NCBI GenBank assembly: GCA_028023455.1
Contig: JAQFVV010006272.1
Span: 4,197,127-4,261,126, forward strand
Direction of reading: 5' to 3'
Length of the DNA: 64,000 nt
From: Epiperipatus broadwayi
Taxonomy: Eukaryota > Onychophora > Udeonychophora > Euonychophora > Peripatidae
Shown here: one piece after another, positions 1 through 10,905 of the stretch
Layout: the number at the start of each line of letters is the position of its first letter
How positions within the stretch are numbered: position 1 is the stretch's first letter
Position numbers and translations under genes: made by a program
Notes under the pieces: generated by a model
The model's database searches: none
What the model was told of the DNA's origin: nothing
What the model saw: the letters and a program-made list of their open reading frames with translations, nothing else

Positions 1-1918
1 ATATTAATAACATTAATTACAGTAGAGATTATCCATTTAATATTCTTTAGTTCAATTAGTGACTAATGAGAAAGAAACTGTGTTTGTTTTATGATTAACA
101 CTCACCATGATACAAAAAAAAAGTAAGATAATTTGGAAAATAATGAATTAAACGTTATTATATTTATTAAAATAAAAAAAATTATTAAGTTTCTTATGAA
201 GATAAATCTTTAACTGATAATAAATCAGTGGATAAAAATAGTAATTTAATTTATGACAAAGTAAACCTAAACCAGTCTAATGACTTAATTATGAAAATAT
301 TCAAAATTTAAAGATAAATATGCAACTTTTTCTTTTTTTAAAAAAAGTAATAATGATAAAGATTTTAAAATGATTAAATTAAATCAACAAAATATTGGTG
401 ATATTTTTAATTTAGACAATGAAGAACAAAATCAAATGTCAAATTTAAATCAATTTAATTTAAAGGAAATAATAACTACAGAAAATTATAAAAATATAGC
501 TCATACATTTAATTTAACAAAACCAATGTTAGTCCTAAAACCTTTACAAAAATTTAAAAATGACAAAACTCTGATTTTAGTTATAACAGATTCTTCATAT
601 TAATGAAAATTCCCATAGATGAGTTCTATAGTTTACTAATTCAAAAAATTCTGTGGAATATGTTATGCAAAATTTTAGACCATCCAAATAATCGAAACTT
701 AATTCTAGATTTTTATAATACAGCACAGAAAAATATTTTTCAAGAACACATTCAGTTTCTAAATGACAAAATAATTTATTAAGTGGATGCTAATAGAAAT
801 ACTTCTGTAGAAGGTCAAATTAAAGACTGTCATATAAACTATACAGAACAAGATTTTCAATCCTTTTTAATAATGGCAAAATCTCCCAATTTAGATATAT
901 ATTGGAAAAGAAAGCAACTGTGCATGTTTTAACAAGTAAAGCTGTATTCAACATCATATTAAAAAAAAGTACAGCTATTTTATATACATACATTACATTC
1001 TATTGACTTATCTCCTCTCATCGCCTTTAAAGGAATACCATCTCAGCATTTTTTTGCAAAGTCAGGGATCATATCATTAAGTACTGTCCTCATCACTTCT
1101 TTTAACTAATATGATCTAAAAAATATCAGAAGCCACCAATCATTCATTGCCATCTTTTATTAATTCTGTGCAACAAATATAGTCTGTAGCATCTGTAACT
1201 ATTGGTGAATCTCCAGTAATTCAAAAAGATTTAGCTAAGCAACCACTTATGGATGCAAAATTTTCTACTAAATCAGTTCTACCACCTAATAACTTATCCA
1301 ATAAGGAAAATTGTGGCAAGAGGATACATCAACTGATATAGTAATGGATGATGCTCCAGGTAACAATCATATCACATATTCTCTTCTGATGATGGAGAGG
1401 GTGAATTCAAATTGTCAAAACAAAAGAGAAATGTGCATCAAAGTGGAATAAAAACATTAATACTACTATTATCAGCAAGAAAAACTGTTCTGCTCCCAAT
1501 TTCTCATCACAAAATACTGCATCACTAATTTCTAAACATTGGATTAGAATTCATTCTAATTCACCTTGCTCTTTTAATACTGAACAACATATTTTCTTAG
1601 CAGAAGGGATAAACATATGCAAGATTTTAGCAGTAAGAAAACCTCTATAAATATATCACAAGAGAAAATTGATTTCCTCACCATGAATGAATATAGCAAA
1701 AAGTAATTAAATCTCTAATTCAATTGGAACTTTAATAATAAACTTTTATAATTTACTATAGTCTAATAAAACTATGCAAAGGAACCATAAGAATATCATT
1801 GAGCTCTGTTCTTTCAATCAACTATTTATGAAATACATCAGCATCCTCTATCTTTTGAAGCCAAGCTACAAACAGTTCATGTAAGTCTAGAAATTTTACA
1901 ATGGTATTTCTTAATTAT
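1..1918 (+). pseudogene. degenerate LINE ORF1-like region
   Basis: No intact gene. Broken stretches read as protein on the + strand: an open frame at 370-603 (77 residues, Asn/Lys/Leu-rich), a continuation in another frame at about 601-930, and a polar Ser/Lys/Asp-rich stretch at about 1195-1500. Frames change and stops intervene. An apurinic-endonuclease-like relic lies downstream on the same strand (about 3180-3480), so I infer that this is the remnant of a LINE first open reading frame. The family could not be named. No zinc knuckle or RRM motif was recognised, and the 77-residue frame by itself could be chance in AT-rich DNA. Confidence 0.35.
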
Positions 1919-1927
1919 ATATACATA

Positions 1928-2907
1928 TAAAAAACAAAAAAACACAAGTTAAAAAACTTAATGCTTGTATTTATGATAACAGATAGCGTTCTACCAAAAA
2001 CACCGTCAAGCGTAGTTTTCTGTTTACATAAACATCAGAGCGAGCATTCATTATTTCTAACTTTAATTCCACTTTCAGATCATGATTTCAAGCTATTTTC
2101 TATCGTCAGTGAAAGACAGGAATAAGAAAATAGATCTAAACACAAACTCTGAGCATTTATGAAACAGTTTCTATTCAGCTTGCAAGCGTGAATCTTTTAG
2201 ACACATTAATGTCTTCAAACTCAGCATAGCAAGACAGATAGCTACATGGGTCTGATCTCAGTTCAGCATCACCACATAGTAGAAGCCTCTGCAATATACA
2301 TCATTGCAAGAAAGACCTCAAAGGTACATTTATGAAAAACAAAAAAACACAAGTTAAAAAACTTGCTAACGCTTGTATTTATGATAACAGATGACATTAT
2401 CATAAATACAAGCGTTAGCTAGTGAATGTTCGCTCTGATGTTTATGTAAACAGAAAACTACGCTTGACAGTGTTTTTGGTAGAACGCCATCTGTTATCAT
2501 AAATACAAGCGTTAGCAAGTTTTTTAACTTGTGTTTTTTTGTTTTTCATAAATGTACCTTTGAGATCTTTCTTTCAATGATGTATATTGCAGAGGCTTCT
2601 ACTATGTGGTGATGCTGAACTGAGATCAGACCCATGTAGCTATCTAGCTTGCTATGCTGAGTTTGAAGACATTATCGTGTCTAAAAGATTCACGCTTGCA
2701 AGCTGAATAGAAACTGTTTCATAAATGCTCAGAGTTTGTGTTTAGATCTATTTTCTTATTCCTGTCTTTCACTGACGATAGCAAATAGCTTGAAATCATG
2801 ATCTGAAAGTGGAATTAAAGTTAGAGATAGTGAATGCTCGCTCTGACATTTATGTAAACAGAAAACTATGCTTGACGGTGTTTTTGGTAGAACGCCATCT
2901 GTTATCA
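1928..2907. mobile_element. modular fold-back (snap-back) element
   Basis: A very long imperfect palindrome spans 1974-2907, starting TGATAACAGAT and ending ATCTGTTATCA, with TA on both sides. It is built of modules: A (1974-2054, with the motif TAGTTTTCTGTTTACATAAA), B (2055-2335) and C (2336-2373, containing ACAAGTTAAAAAACTT). The left half reads C-A-B-C. The right half reads A'-C'-B'-A' in inverted orientation (A' about 2419-2503, C' about 2504-2556, B' about 2557-2828, A' 2829-2907). A diverged C also precedes the first A at 1928-1973. A 60-residue open frame at 2756-2938 (- strand) is an accident of the repeat. No transposase is encoded. It is most likely a non-autonomous fold-back or MITE-type DNA element. 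It lies between the ORF1-like and endonuclease-like relics of the LINE, so it probably inserted there. Confidence 0.8.
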
Positions 2908-3179
2908 TATATATATAATTTGTTATTGCATAATTCAAAATGTGTCATGTTATATCATCTCATCTTCTTATCATAAAAAAAATATAATGAAATATTCATC
3001 TTTATTAAGATTAAGGTTTTAATGAAGAACTGTTAGATCTTAAGTAATAATGAAATTGAAGCTATATAAGTCAATCCAATAGATGAATTAATGTCAGAAA
3101 TAGGTAGCATAAAAATGCCTTCAATACGACTTTTCTGGATAATTCTACATCCTTCTCTTTCTTTCCCTCTAACACTTAA

Positions 3180-3720
3180 TGCATATTAAAATTATAGCAA
3201 TTAGTGTCAGGGGAATCAATTCTCAGAAATTATTTGCAATTGAGAATTGGATTGCACAAATTACACCATACATCTTATTGTTTAGAGAGATTAAAATGCA
3301 GCAAATACTAAAATAGACCCTCTAAAATATCTTGGTAAATTAAATTTTTTAAAATTATCTCAGTCAAACGTCTTTGCAGCTGGAATGGGGATTTTAATTC
3401 ATTATAAATTCTATTTCAATCTTTTAAAATTCTTTAGCTTGACCAACATATAAGTACAATTACCTTTATATATATATAGCCTTTACCATTAACGTAAAAA
3501 CATTCTACATAAACAAAACAAAATTAATAATGCAATTAATTCATCAAATAAATATTAATATAAGTATGAATCCTCATCTCATAATTATAATAAGAGTTAA
3601 TGTCTTATGCAGACTTTGTTTCCAGATTTCTACATTGTATTAATAGATCACTTATGAATGGAGTCGACCTTTTTCTCCTCAAACTCTATTTTCTTTCATA
3701 CACAAAAACATTCCTTTGTC
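3180..3720 (+). pseudogene. LINE endonuclease-like relic
   Basis: From about 3190 the + strand reads IKIIAISVRGINSQK, then an IENWIAQITPYILLF stretch, then (after stops) a piece like FAAGMG. This order resembles the start of the apurinic-type endonuclease of non-LTR retrotransposons, where a V-R-G-(I/L)-N motif is followed by an I-x-x-W-I segment and a hydrophobic strand ending in Q-E. In that place this copy reads F-R-E. Several stops are present and no reverse-transcriptase palm was recognised downstream, so the element is 3'-truncated or eroded. It probably belongs with the ORF1-like relic at 1-1918. The clade is not assigned. Confidence 0.45.
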
Positions 3721-4277
3721 ATTTGAAGCAAAAATTAATATAAGACCTGTCTTATATTCGGCAAAACATGGTGATAGTAATATATTCTCTATTTTCAAAC
3801 AAATAATTTATTCTTTTAACCAGCTTTATTTTAGGATTCATCAGTAAATAATTTCGAAGGAAAAATACAATGCCTTTAAAAAAGTGAATCTGGAATATTT
3901 TAACGAAGTATTTGAAAAATTGTTGAGCCATTAGATTATTCCTTTGAAAGTTCATTAAAATCAAGAATAATAAAAACTTGAGAAATATTAAGAAAAAGTT
4001 GTGTTAAGTAAAAATCAGCCTTTAGCGATTAAGTAAAGTGTTGAAAATATATTCCCAAATTGAAATCTAATTACTTGAACTTTTTTAAAGAAAACTTTGT
4101 ATTAAAAGATAAAAAGGAAAAGAAAGTGAAACTATTATTAATTATCATATCAATTAAATCCTATGGAATTATCTAGATATTGTTAAAAAATTGATTATTT
4201 CGGATCGGAATGGTTTTACCTTGGCTTAATATAGCCAATATTTTTAAAACTAAGTGTTGTAACAACTTATATAGGAG
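3721..4277. other. AT-rich sequence, nothing recognised
   Basis: An open frame of 70 codons (3752-3964, - strand) is rich in Phe, Asn, Ile and Leu with no recognisable motif, as expected by chance in such AT-rich DNA. Confidence 0.4.
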
Positions 4278-4570
4278 AAAAAATTAATAGATAGTAAAAT
4301 TTATGGACAGATAAATAAATAGGCAGATAGATAGATGTTTGTAGATAGTAAAGATAAATAATTAGGTAGATGGATGAGTAGGTGGATAATTAAGTAGATA
4401 GATTGGTAGATAAATGGATAGGTGGAAGGTAGATAGGTAGGTGGTTAGATATACAGATAGAAAGGTAGATAAGTGTAGTCAGATAGATGGGGGTTGAGAA
4501 AGTAGAGAGGTAGTTAAATAGATAATTAGGCAAGCAAATAGAACTGATGATGGATTGACAGAAGAATAGA
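4278..4570. repeat. degenerate GATA-type microsatellite
   Basis: About 290 bp of imperfect four-base units: mostly ATAG/GATA variants (AGATAGATAG, GGTAGATAGG, GTGGATAA). It is purine-rich on the + strand, and the units have drifted to GGTA and AGGT. Confidence 0.85.
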
Positions 4571-4855
4571 TAAAAATCAGAGAGAATGATTTCATCGAAT
4601 ATAGATAAATGTGGATATTCAAACTATATTGGAACTAGTGTTCATATATTGTCCCATGCATTATATTGAAAATTTCATGATCACCATGAATCAATGTACC
4701 CAATATATACTGTTGTGTTTGGCTGAATTGCATGTTTCAGACCCAAACCAACAGTAATATCAAAAAAATATGAACACTTAAAAACTTAATATGTATAATT
4801 TGTTAGAACAATTATACATACATGTTATACCATTAATAAATACAATTTTACGTAT

Positions 4856-5420
4856 AATGTAGTCAATAATGAGCTGGTCATGCCCTAATGATGAACTCAC
4901 TTCCAGCTATATATATATATATAGCTTGCCTCGTGAGTTCTAGTAAAGACTCTTCCAGCTGTACTGGACAGCTTGCCTTCAATCAGCCATAGTCATAGCA
5001 GCTTCCAGTCCTATCGTGGACTTACCTCACTGTGTGGACATATCGGTAAATGACTATAGTAGAAACACCTTCACAGTTCAGGTTAGACAGACATTATCTC
5101 TTTCTCTCTGTGGCTTGCCTCCAAAAAGGTTATTTATTGACAGATCCCTTATCTTACTGGCAGCAATCAGATTTAGAGAGCATCATTGCCTAATGGCCCG
5201 TACTAACCAATGGTAGGGTTTTATACACACGTTTACACATTGGCCATAGTTATGTTTTAATCTTTGGCTGTGTTTATACATTGGTTATCCAGATATTTAC
5301 ACATTGGTTAGCGGCAATGAGTGCTCAATCCAATTAGTTAAGGAAGGAATCTGGACTAGTCCACTTCTGAAGGCGAAGTCAGATATGACATATACTTAAG
5401 GGGGAACTAGTTTTGATGGA
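4856..5420. repeat. unclassified interspersed repeat, less AT-rich than surroundings
   Basis: Base composition shifts sharply here compared with both flanks, with CAGCTTGCC, GTCCTATCG and CATTGGTTA motifs. ACACATTGG-type units recur at about 5235-5310 (CACATTGGCC, TACATTGGTT, CACATTGGTT). TTAAGGGGGAAC at about 5396 resembles a polypurine tract. A 66-codon open frame (5016-5216, +) shows no known motif. It could be part of an LTR or of a DNA element; no terminal repeats could be demonstrated. Confidence 0.4.
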
Positions 5421-7076
5421 TGTTGAAATTTATTATTTTTAATTTACTGCTGCTAAAATCTGCAGGAATATATCGACCGTGACTGACGATTTTAAACTTT
5501 AGTTTTTAGTTGTGAAAATAATAATGAAATTTTTTTTTAAATCTGTTCAAACCATATAATAATGAAGTAAAAAGAAGGTGAAATAAATGCACAGATAGAT
5601 ACTTAAATGTAAGCTTACGAAAATCTAATCAACGTATTCCAGTTAAGAAAACACGCACACACCACTTCCTGTTTTAGTTTCTCTGGCTATTCAGTCTTAA
5701 TTAAATTAGTTTCACGTTCACGACTCACATATTCAAAAATCCAATTTTGTATTAGTTTAGCAGCAACTTTCAGCTGTAATGAAAAAGTCAGCAAATTAAA
5801 TCAATAAATAATAAAACAAGTTAACAGTTTTTAAACACGATTGATAAAGAAATAAATCCGCAAGATTTTTATTTTGAATGCGGTCACATTTATTTATTTG
5901 CTGATTTGAAAATTCAAATTTCTGTTTGTTTGTCTTATCAATATACTCTATTTGTCTAACTAAAGAAGAAATACAAAATCTATCTTATATAAGCCTGAAA
6001 TTCATTTGCTGAGATGTAAGAATTCGAAATCTTTCTTTTTTAAAAAAAATATGTCATATATGCAAGTTGACTAAGTAAAAGAAAGAAACATGATACAACT
6101 ATACCTGTTATTACATATGCAAAGCCACACGATCAATGTATATATTTGTGTGTGTGTGTATCTGTGTGTGGGATGGTGTGTGTGTCCATAACCAACCTAG
6201 CAAGCTAGCTATTTGTACTTTGTTATTATATTAGTGTTTGTTCTGGCTTATAGGGTTGGCAATCTTGGTGATCAATACCTTCACTTTTCTCTTTTGGAAA
6301 GCAATTGGGGAGATGTTTGAATCTATTTTTATTTTACCTATATATGTGTGTCTATAAATAGATAAGCCAGTCATGTAATAGAAATATTTCGATCTGGATT
6401 GCAATGGTCCAGTTATGTAATCATGTAATTATTTTATTCTCATTGACATGTTTAGGAAATTTAAACCCTTGAGAACTTTGGTATATAAATATTTTACCTC
6501 CAATGCACTCAGCCATTCGTGCTTACATGTTTAGCAATAAATTTTTATCAAACTGCGGTAATATTATGAAAAAATATAAAATAAATTAATCACTTCCCAT
6601 TTTCAGTCTATAAAGTTATAATATAAACAGTCATCAATAATGAAATGAAATTTACATCTCCTGAGAAGTTAATAAAACTTGCTTCAATCAGTAAAACAAT
6701 TAAATGTTAACATTGTAGATGGGAGTGGGAATGATTGGTCCATTTTCTTTGGTCTAGGGAAATATTAATTAGCAACATGAAGGCATTATATCTGGATACA
6801 TTATAATTTATATAAATAACTAGTTAGCCGTTAACAATTTTTGGTCTATATATTGTAATGACTTGTGCCAGATGAGATGCAACTATATATTATTTGGGCT
6901 GTCAAATGTAATAGACCACAGAGATGTTTCAATAGGGAAATAAATACACACAAATTCTTTTGTGAGCAAAAGGGATATTGGAATAAAATCTGAGGTACAT
7001 TTGATTAATTTCTTTCCAAATCATTCATAAACTATTCTGTGAAAGCAGTTAAATGTGTTACATTTATATATTGAAC
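5421..7076. other. AT-rich sequence with a short GT microsatellite
   Basis: No coding potential was recognised. A GTGTGTGTGTGTAT-type tract lies at about 6147-6192. The rest is AT-rich without identifiable repeats. Confidence 0.5.
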
Positions 7077-7160
7077 TATTTCCATAATCTAATATTAAGT
7101 TTTGAATGACTTTAGAAAAATTTAACTTTATTTAAATATTCCAATTACATTCAACTGTTA
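7077..7160. repeat. outer terminal repeat of the Penelope pair, left
   Basis: This segment (with AATTTAACTTTATTTAAATA) reappears inverted at about 10810-10905. The match is clear but imperfect. The two copies bound the head-to-head Penelope elements, so they are most likely their outer 3' ends. The hairpin MITE at 7161-7463 separates this terminus from the rest of the left element. Confidence 0.7.
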
Positions 7161-7463
7161 TCACATTCATATCGGCTTTTTCAAACCAAATTGTGCAAAC
7201 GCTTTTTGCGAGTGTTAAATAATAAATTAATACCCTCTAACCCATACAAGATATAGAATTTATGCAGCAATAAAAGGAATCCTCTTATTACTACGACTCA
7301 AATATTTATATATGAGCAAATCTGAAGTCGTAGTAATAAGAGGATTCCTTTTATTGCTGCATAAATTCTATATCTTGTATGGGTTAGAGGGTATTCATTT
7401 ATTATTTAACACTCGCAAAAAGTGTTTGCACAATTTGGTTTGAAAAAGCCGATATGAATGTGA
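7161..7463. mobile_element. hairpin MITE with 138-bp arms
   Basis: The left arm 7161-7298 and right arm 7326-7463 are near-perfect inverted complements of equal length. They enclose a 27-bp spacer containing an ATATTTATATATGAG stretch. The arms hold TAATAAGAGGATTCCTTTTA and GTATGGGTTAGAGGGTATT. The right side continues to about 7500 with ACAATTGTATACAGACGCTA, also seen in the hairpin at 44481-44598. ATTCAACTGTTA occurs at 7149-7160 and again at about 7505-7517, consistent with a target duplication or with continuity of the interrupted Penelope copy. No protein is encoded. A diverged relative lies at about 44740-44900. Confidence 0.85.
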
Positions 7464-7499
7464 TTACAATTGTATACAGACGCTATAAAAAATAAATGC

Positions 7500-9118
7500 T
7501 GATTTATTCAACTGTTAGTAATACCACACAGGTTGGTATATGTACAATGTTTCTAGAGGTATTATTCTCTTCTCATCTTCAGGTGTTGCTGAATTGACAG
7601 TAACAGTACTAGCATGGGAAATGAACCTTGACCCTTAGATTTTTGAATATTGAATTTTAAAGTAATGCTTTAACCAACTGAGTCATCCTGCCAAATGCAA
7701 CATTCAATAGAAATTTCATACACTTGTTTATGAGGTTCTTCCTGATTTCTTCACTTTTTTGTAAGAGTGAAGTGTATTAGTGGTTTCCATACATTATGCA
7801 TAGTCACACTAGATTGACTTATGGAGTTATTCACTATTACTACGTTAGCAGCTTCTTTGAATTTTCTTCTTCGTATCTTTTTCTCTCTATCCAATATTTT
7901 TGTGTGATCCCAATAGAACATATGTTCATTGGTACACCATCTGTTTCTTGTAATAATCAGTTTGTGCTCTTACAATCACTTTTCCATGGAGTAACTGGTC
8001 TCACCAATATAACTTTCTTCCATACTTACATGGTATTTCATAGATGCAGTTTTTACTTTTCAGCATTTCAAGTTTAGGTTTTGTAGAGGTTAGAATTTCT
8101 TATAGTATGGTATGCCTCTGGAAAGTTGTTCTGAATTTATACTGATTGCAGATTTTTTTTAAATTGTCTGCTATTTTTGGTATATAAGAATACACTACAG
8201 TATCAATAATTGTTTTTTTTTCTTTTGATGATTCTTTTTGTTGTCTATTTAAGGTTTTCTTATTAACAGCTGATGGGTAATCATTTTTCATAAGAGTTTG
8301 TTCTATATCAATCTTTTTTTTTCAAATAACTGGTTTCTGAACAAACTTCTTTTGCTCTGTTTTACAGTGATAGTATAACTCCATGTTTTGTGTTTCTGGT
8401 GTGATTGGATGTATATGGTATTTTCCTGGATTTGTGGGCTTTCTGTAAACTATAGTTTTGATTTTGTCATGAGGGAATCTTGTCACAAGAACATCTTAGA
8501 ATGCCAATTTTTGTTCTTATTCTGATTCTACTGAGAATTTAATTGAAGGGGATATGTCATTGATGTGTTTCCATATGTCATTGATGTGTTTCCATAAAGT
8601 TGTGGTAGTGCTCTATCATGTGGACATACAACAAATGTATCTTCATCATAGCAAAATCAAACATTAGGTGAATATGGAGTAGTCTTTTTAGCTATGATTT
8701 CAAGTTTTTCCATGCACATATTGCTAATCAGGGGTGACAATGGTGAGCTCATAGCCATTTGTCGATTTTGTTGGAAAAAATTTGCATTGTGTTGAAAATA
8801 GGTTGTTCTAATGCAGAATGTTAATAGTTCCATTATACTATCAATAGGAAGAGTTGTTCTGATTTGTAAGCTATTATCACCATTTAATCTCTTTATTACA
8901 ATAGACAATATTTATTCACATGGTACATTTGTGAATAAACTTTCCACATCAAATCTCATTAGTACATCAGTTCTTTCAATTTCCATGTTCTTCATTATTT
9001 CTACAAAGTGTCTAGAATCCTGGACAAAGGACTGGGTCTTTTTTGTCAAAAGACTAAGAACTTTGAGAAGAAATCTTGACAAATTTTGGAAAGGGGAATT
9101 TCTAGAACTAACAATAGA
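7500..9118 (-). pseudogene. Penelope-like retroelement, - strand copy (broken)
   Basis: Read on the - strand this is the C-terminal part of a Penelope-type protein. Reverse-transcriptase motifs at 8657-8908 include LPIDSIMELLTFC, TTYFQHN and an M-A-M-S-S-P-L-S-P-L-I stretch (family form A-M-G-S-P-L-S-P; Gly replaced by Ser here). Upstream at about 8900-8990, DVESLF is recognisable. Downstream is linker coding (8100-8291: NRQQKESSKEKKTIIDTVVY), then the antisense of a GIY-YIG-type endonuclease around 7796-8077. Stops and frameshifts are frequent. The N-terminal part of the protein is missing, and the copy starts abruptly near 9118 where it meets the + strand copy. Open frames on the + strand here (7796-8077, 8811-9134) are antisense shadows. 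Confidence 0.85.
7600..7694 (-). repeat. tRNA-like module inside the left Penelope copy
   Basis: On the - strand the segment has GACTCAGTTGGTTAAAGC (like a tRNA D-arm/box A) and, about 45 bases later, GGTTCATTTCCC (like box B). The AATTCAATATTCAAAAATC between them is longer and more AT-rich than a normal anticodon arm, and no acceptor stem closes. It matches the tandem pair at 10530-10725 in the right copy, so it is part of the element and not a free tRNA gene. Confidence 0.7.
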
Positions 9119-10860
9119 TCTTAATCAAATATGATCCTTATGGTCTACCTAAAATCCATAAGGTTGTAAGTTCAATTCTCCTTGCCAATATTTGTAAACT
9201 TATCTTCTCAAAGTTCTTAATCATTCTGCATACAAGACCTAGTCCTTTGTCATGAATTTTAAACACTTTGTAAAATTAATTAAAAACATGAAAATTGAAA
9301 GAACTGACATTACTAGTAAGCATTGATGTGGAATGTTTATTCACACATCTACCATGTGAATAAGCATTGCCTATTGTAAAAAAAAAAATATTAAATGGTG
9401 ATAATAGCTTACAAACAAGAATAACTCTTCCTTTTGTTAGTATAATGTGACTATTAACATTCTGCATTACAACAACATACTTTCAACACAAAAGAGAATT
9501 CATTCATTAAAATCAAGTAATGGCTATTGGCTCAATATTGTCACCCCTGATTAACAATAGTTTTGGAGGAACTTGAAACTACAGCTATAAAGACTATTCC
9601 ATATCCATCTAAAGTTTGGCAACATTATATTGATTCATTTATTGCATGGTTACATGGTGGAGCACTATTACAAACTTTCTGGAAACATATCAACAGCATA
9701 TTCTCTTCAATTAAATTCACAATAGAATCAGAACAAAAACAAAAGTTGGATTTGTATATGTTCTTGTGACAAGACTCTCTCATGGCAAAATCAAAACTAC
9801 AGTTTACAAAAAACCCACCCATACAGTAAAATATTTAGCATATATATGCAATCAAACCAGAAACACAAAACATGGAATTATACTCTTACTATGGAACAGA
9901 GCAAAAATGTTTGTTCAGAAAGCAGTAATTTGAGTGATAAAAGATCTATATAGAACAAACTCTTATATAATTGGTTATCCACTACTGTCTATTAAGAAAG
10001 TCTTAAATAGGCAACAAAAAGAATAGGCAAAACAAAAAAAATTATTGGTACTGTAGTGTATTTGTGTATACAAAAAGTAGGAGACAAATTAAGGAAAATC
10101 TGCAATCCATATAATATCAGAACAGCATTCCAGAACCATATCACACTATGATGAATTATAACATCTACAAAGCTTAAACTTGAAATGCAGAAAAGTAAAA
10201 ACTGTGTCTATGAAATACCATGTGAATGTAGAAGAAAGTATATTGATGAGAGCAGTTGCCCCATAGAAAATCAGTACAAACTGATGATTAGAAAAGAAAA
10301 AATAGATATGTCTAAGGTAGCAGACCCTATATGTATCAATAAACATATGTTCAATTGAGAAAATACAAAAATATTGGATAGAGTCGAAAAGATCCAAAAA
10401 AGAAAATTCAAAAAAGCTACTCACATGACAATGGTAAATAACCCCATAACTCAATTTACTGTGATTACACATAATATATTGAAATGACTAATCAACTTGA
10501 TAAATATATGAAATTTCTACTGACTGTTTCCTTTGGTAGGATGATTTAGTTGGTTAGAGTATTACCTTAAATTTCAATATTCAAGAATATAAGGGTCCAG
10601 GTTCGATTCCTATTCTAGTACTGTCATCCTTTGGTATGATGGTTCAGTTGGTTAGAGCATTACCTTAAATTTCAATATTCAAGAATCTAAAGGTCCAGGT
10701 TCAATTCCCATGCTAGTACTGTCACTGGTCAGACCAGCAACATCTGAAGAAGGGTGGAGAATAATACTCTCAAAACATTGTGCATATTCTAACCTGTGCG
10801 CTATTACTAATAATTGAATATATTTGGAATATTTAAATAAAGTTAAATTTTTTTAAAGAC
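9119..10860 (+). pseudogene. Penelope-like retroelement, + strand copy (broken)
   Basis: The + strand carries Penelope protein fragments in order. YGLPKIHK lies at about 9135 (in the family, the conserved LPKIHK of the fingers). The palm follows at 9300-9560 with many stops. MEELETTAIKTIPYP with YIDSFIAW (family form Y-I-D-D; second Asp replaced by Ser) lies at 9563-9769. The linker is KKIIGTVVYLCIQKVGDKL at about 10035. A C-terminal endonuclease relic, YEIPCECRRKYIDESS, lies near 10210-10260, where the family GIY-YIG domain reads C-x-C-x-x-x-Y-I-G-E. Downstream, NKHMFN keeps the order of that domain. Premature stops and frameshifts make it non-functional. The open frame at 10146-10472 (-) is antisense. 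Starting point and content mirror the - strand copy, giving a head-to-head pair. Confidence 0.85.
10530..10725 (+). repeat. tandem pair of tRNA-like modules in the right Penelope copy
   Basis: Two 98-bp direct repeats start at 10530 and 10628 (both CCTTTGGTA). Each has a box A-like stretch (TTCAGTTGGTTAGAGC in the second) and a box B-like stretch (GGTTCGATTCC in the first, GGTTCAATTCC in the second), and each ends in a CTAGTACTGTC type sequence. The inserted middle is TTCAATATTCAAGAAT. The left Penelope copy has one module only. They resemble a tRNA-derived sequence captured by the retroelement. A functional tRNA is unlikely because the cloverleaf does not close. Confidence 0.75.
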
Positions 10861-10905
10861 ATTTAATACTTAATATTAAATAATGGAAATAGTCTAATAT
10901 TTAAA
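10810..10905. repeat. outer terminal repeat of the Penelope pair, right
   Basis: Inverted counterpart of 7077-7160; it contains TATTTAAATAAAGTTAAATT and TTAATATTAAATAATGGAAA. It marks the outer boundary of the head-to-head Penelope structure. Confidence 0.7.

Noticed and set aside
2336-2420. CRISPR-like repeat/palindrome
   Set aside because: The repeated palindromic units belong to the fold-back element in an animal genome; there is no regular spacer array.
4278-4570. Telomeric or satellite repeat
   Set aside because: Units are irregular four-base GATA variants, not telomere motifs or longer satellite monomers.
5016-5216. Short Leu-rich protein
   Set aside because: No motif and no homology recognised; located in a repeat-like island.
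10146-10472. Genuine - strand gene of 108 codons (and its partner 7796-8077 +)
   Set aside because: Both are antisense of the Penelope GIY-YIG region, which is readable on the opposite strand.
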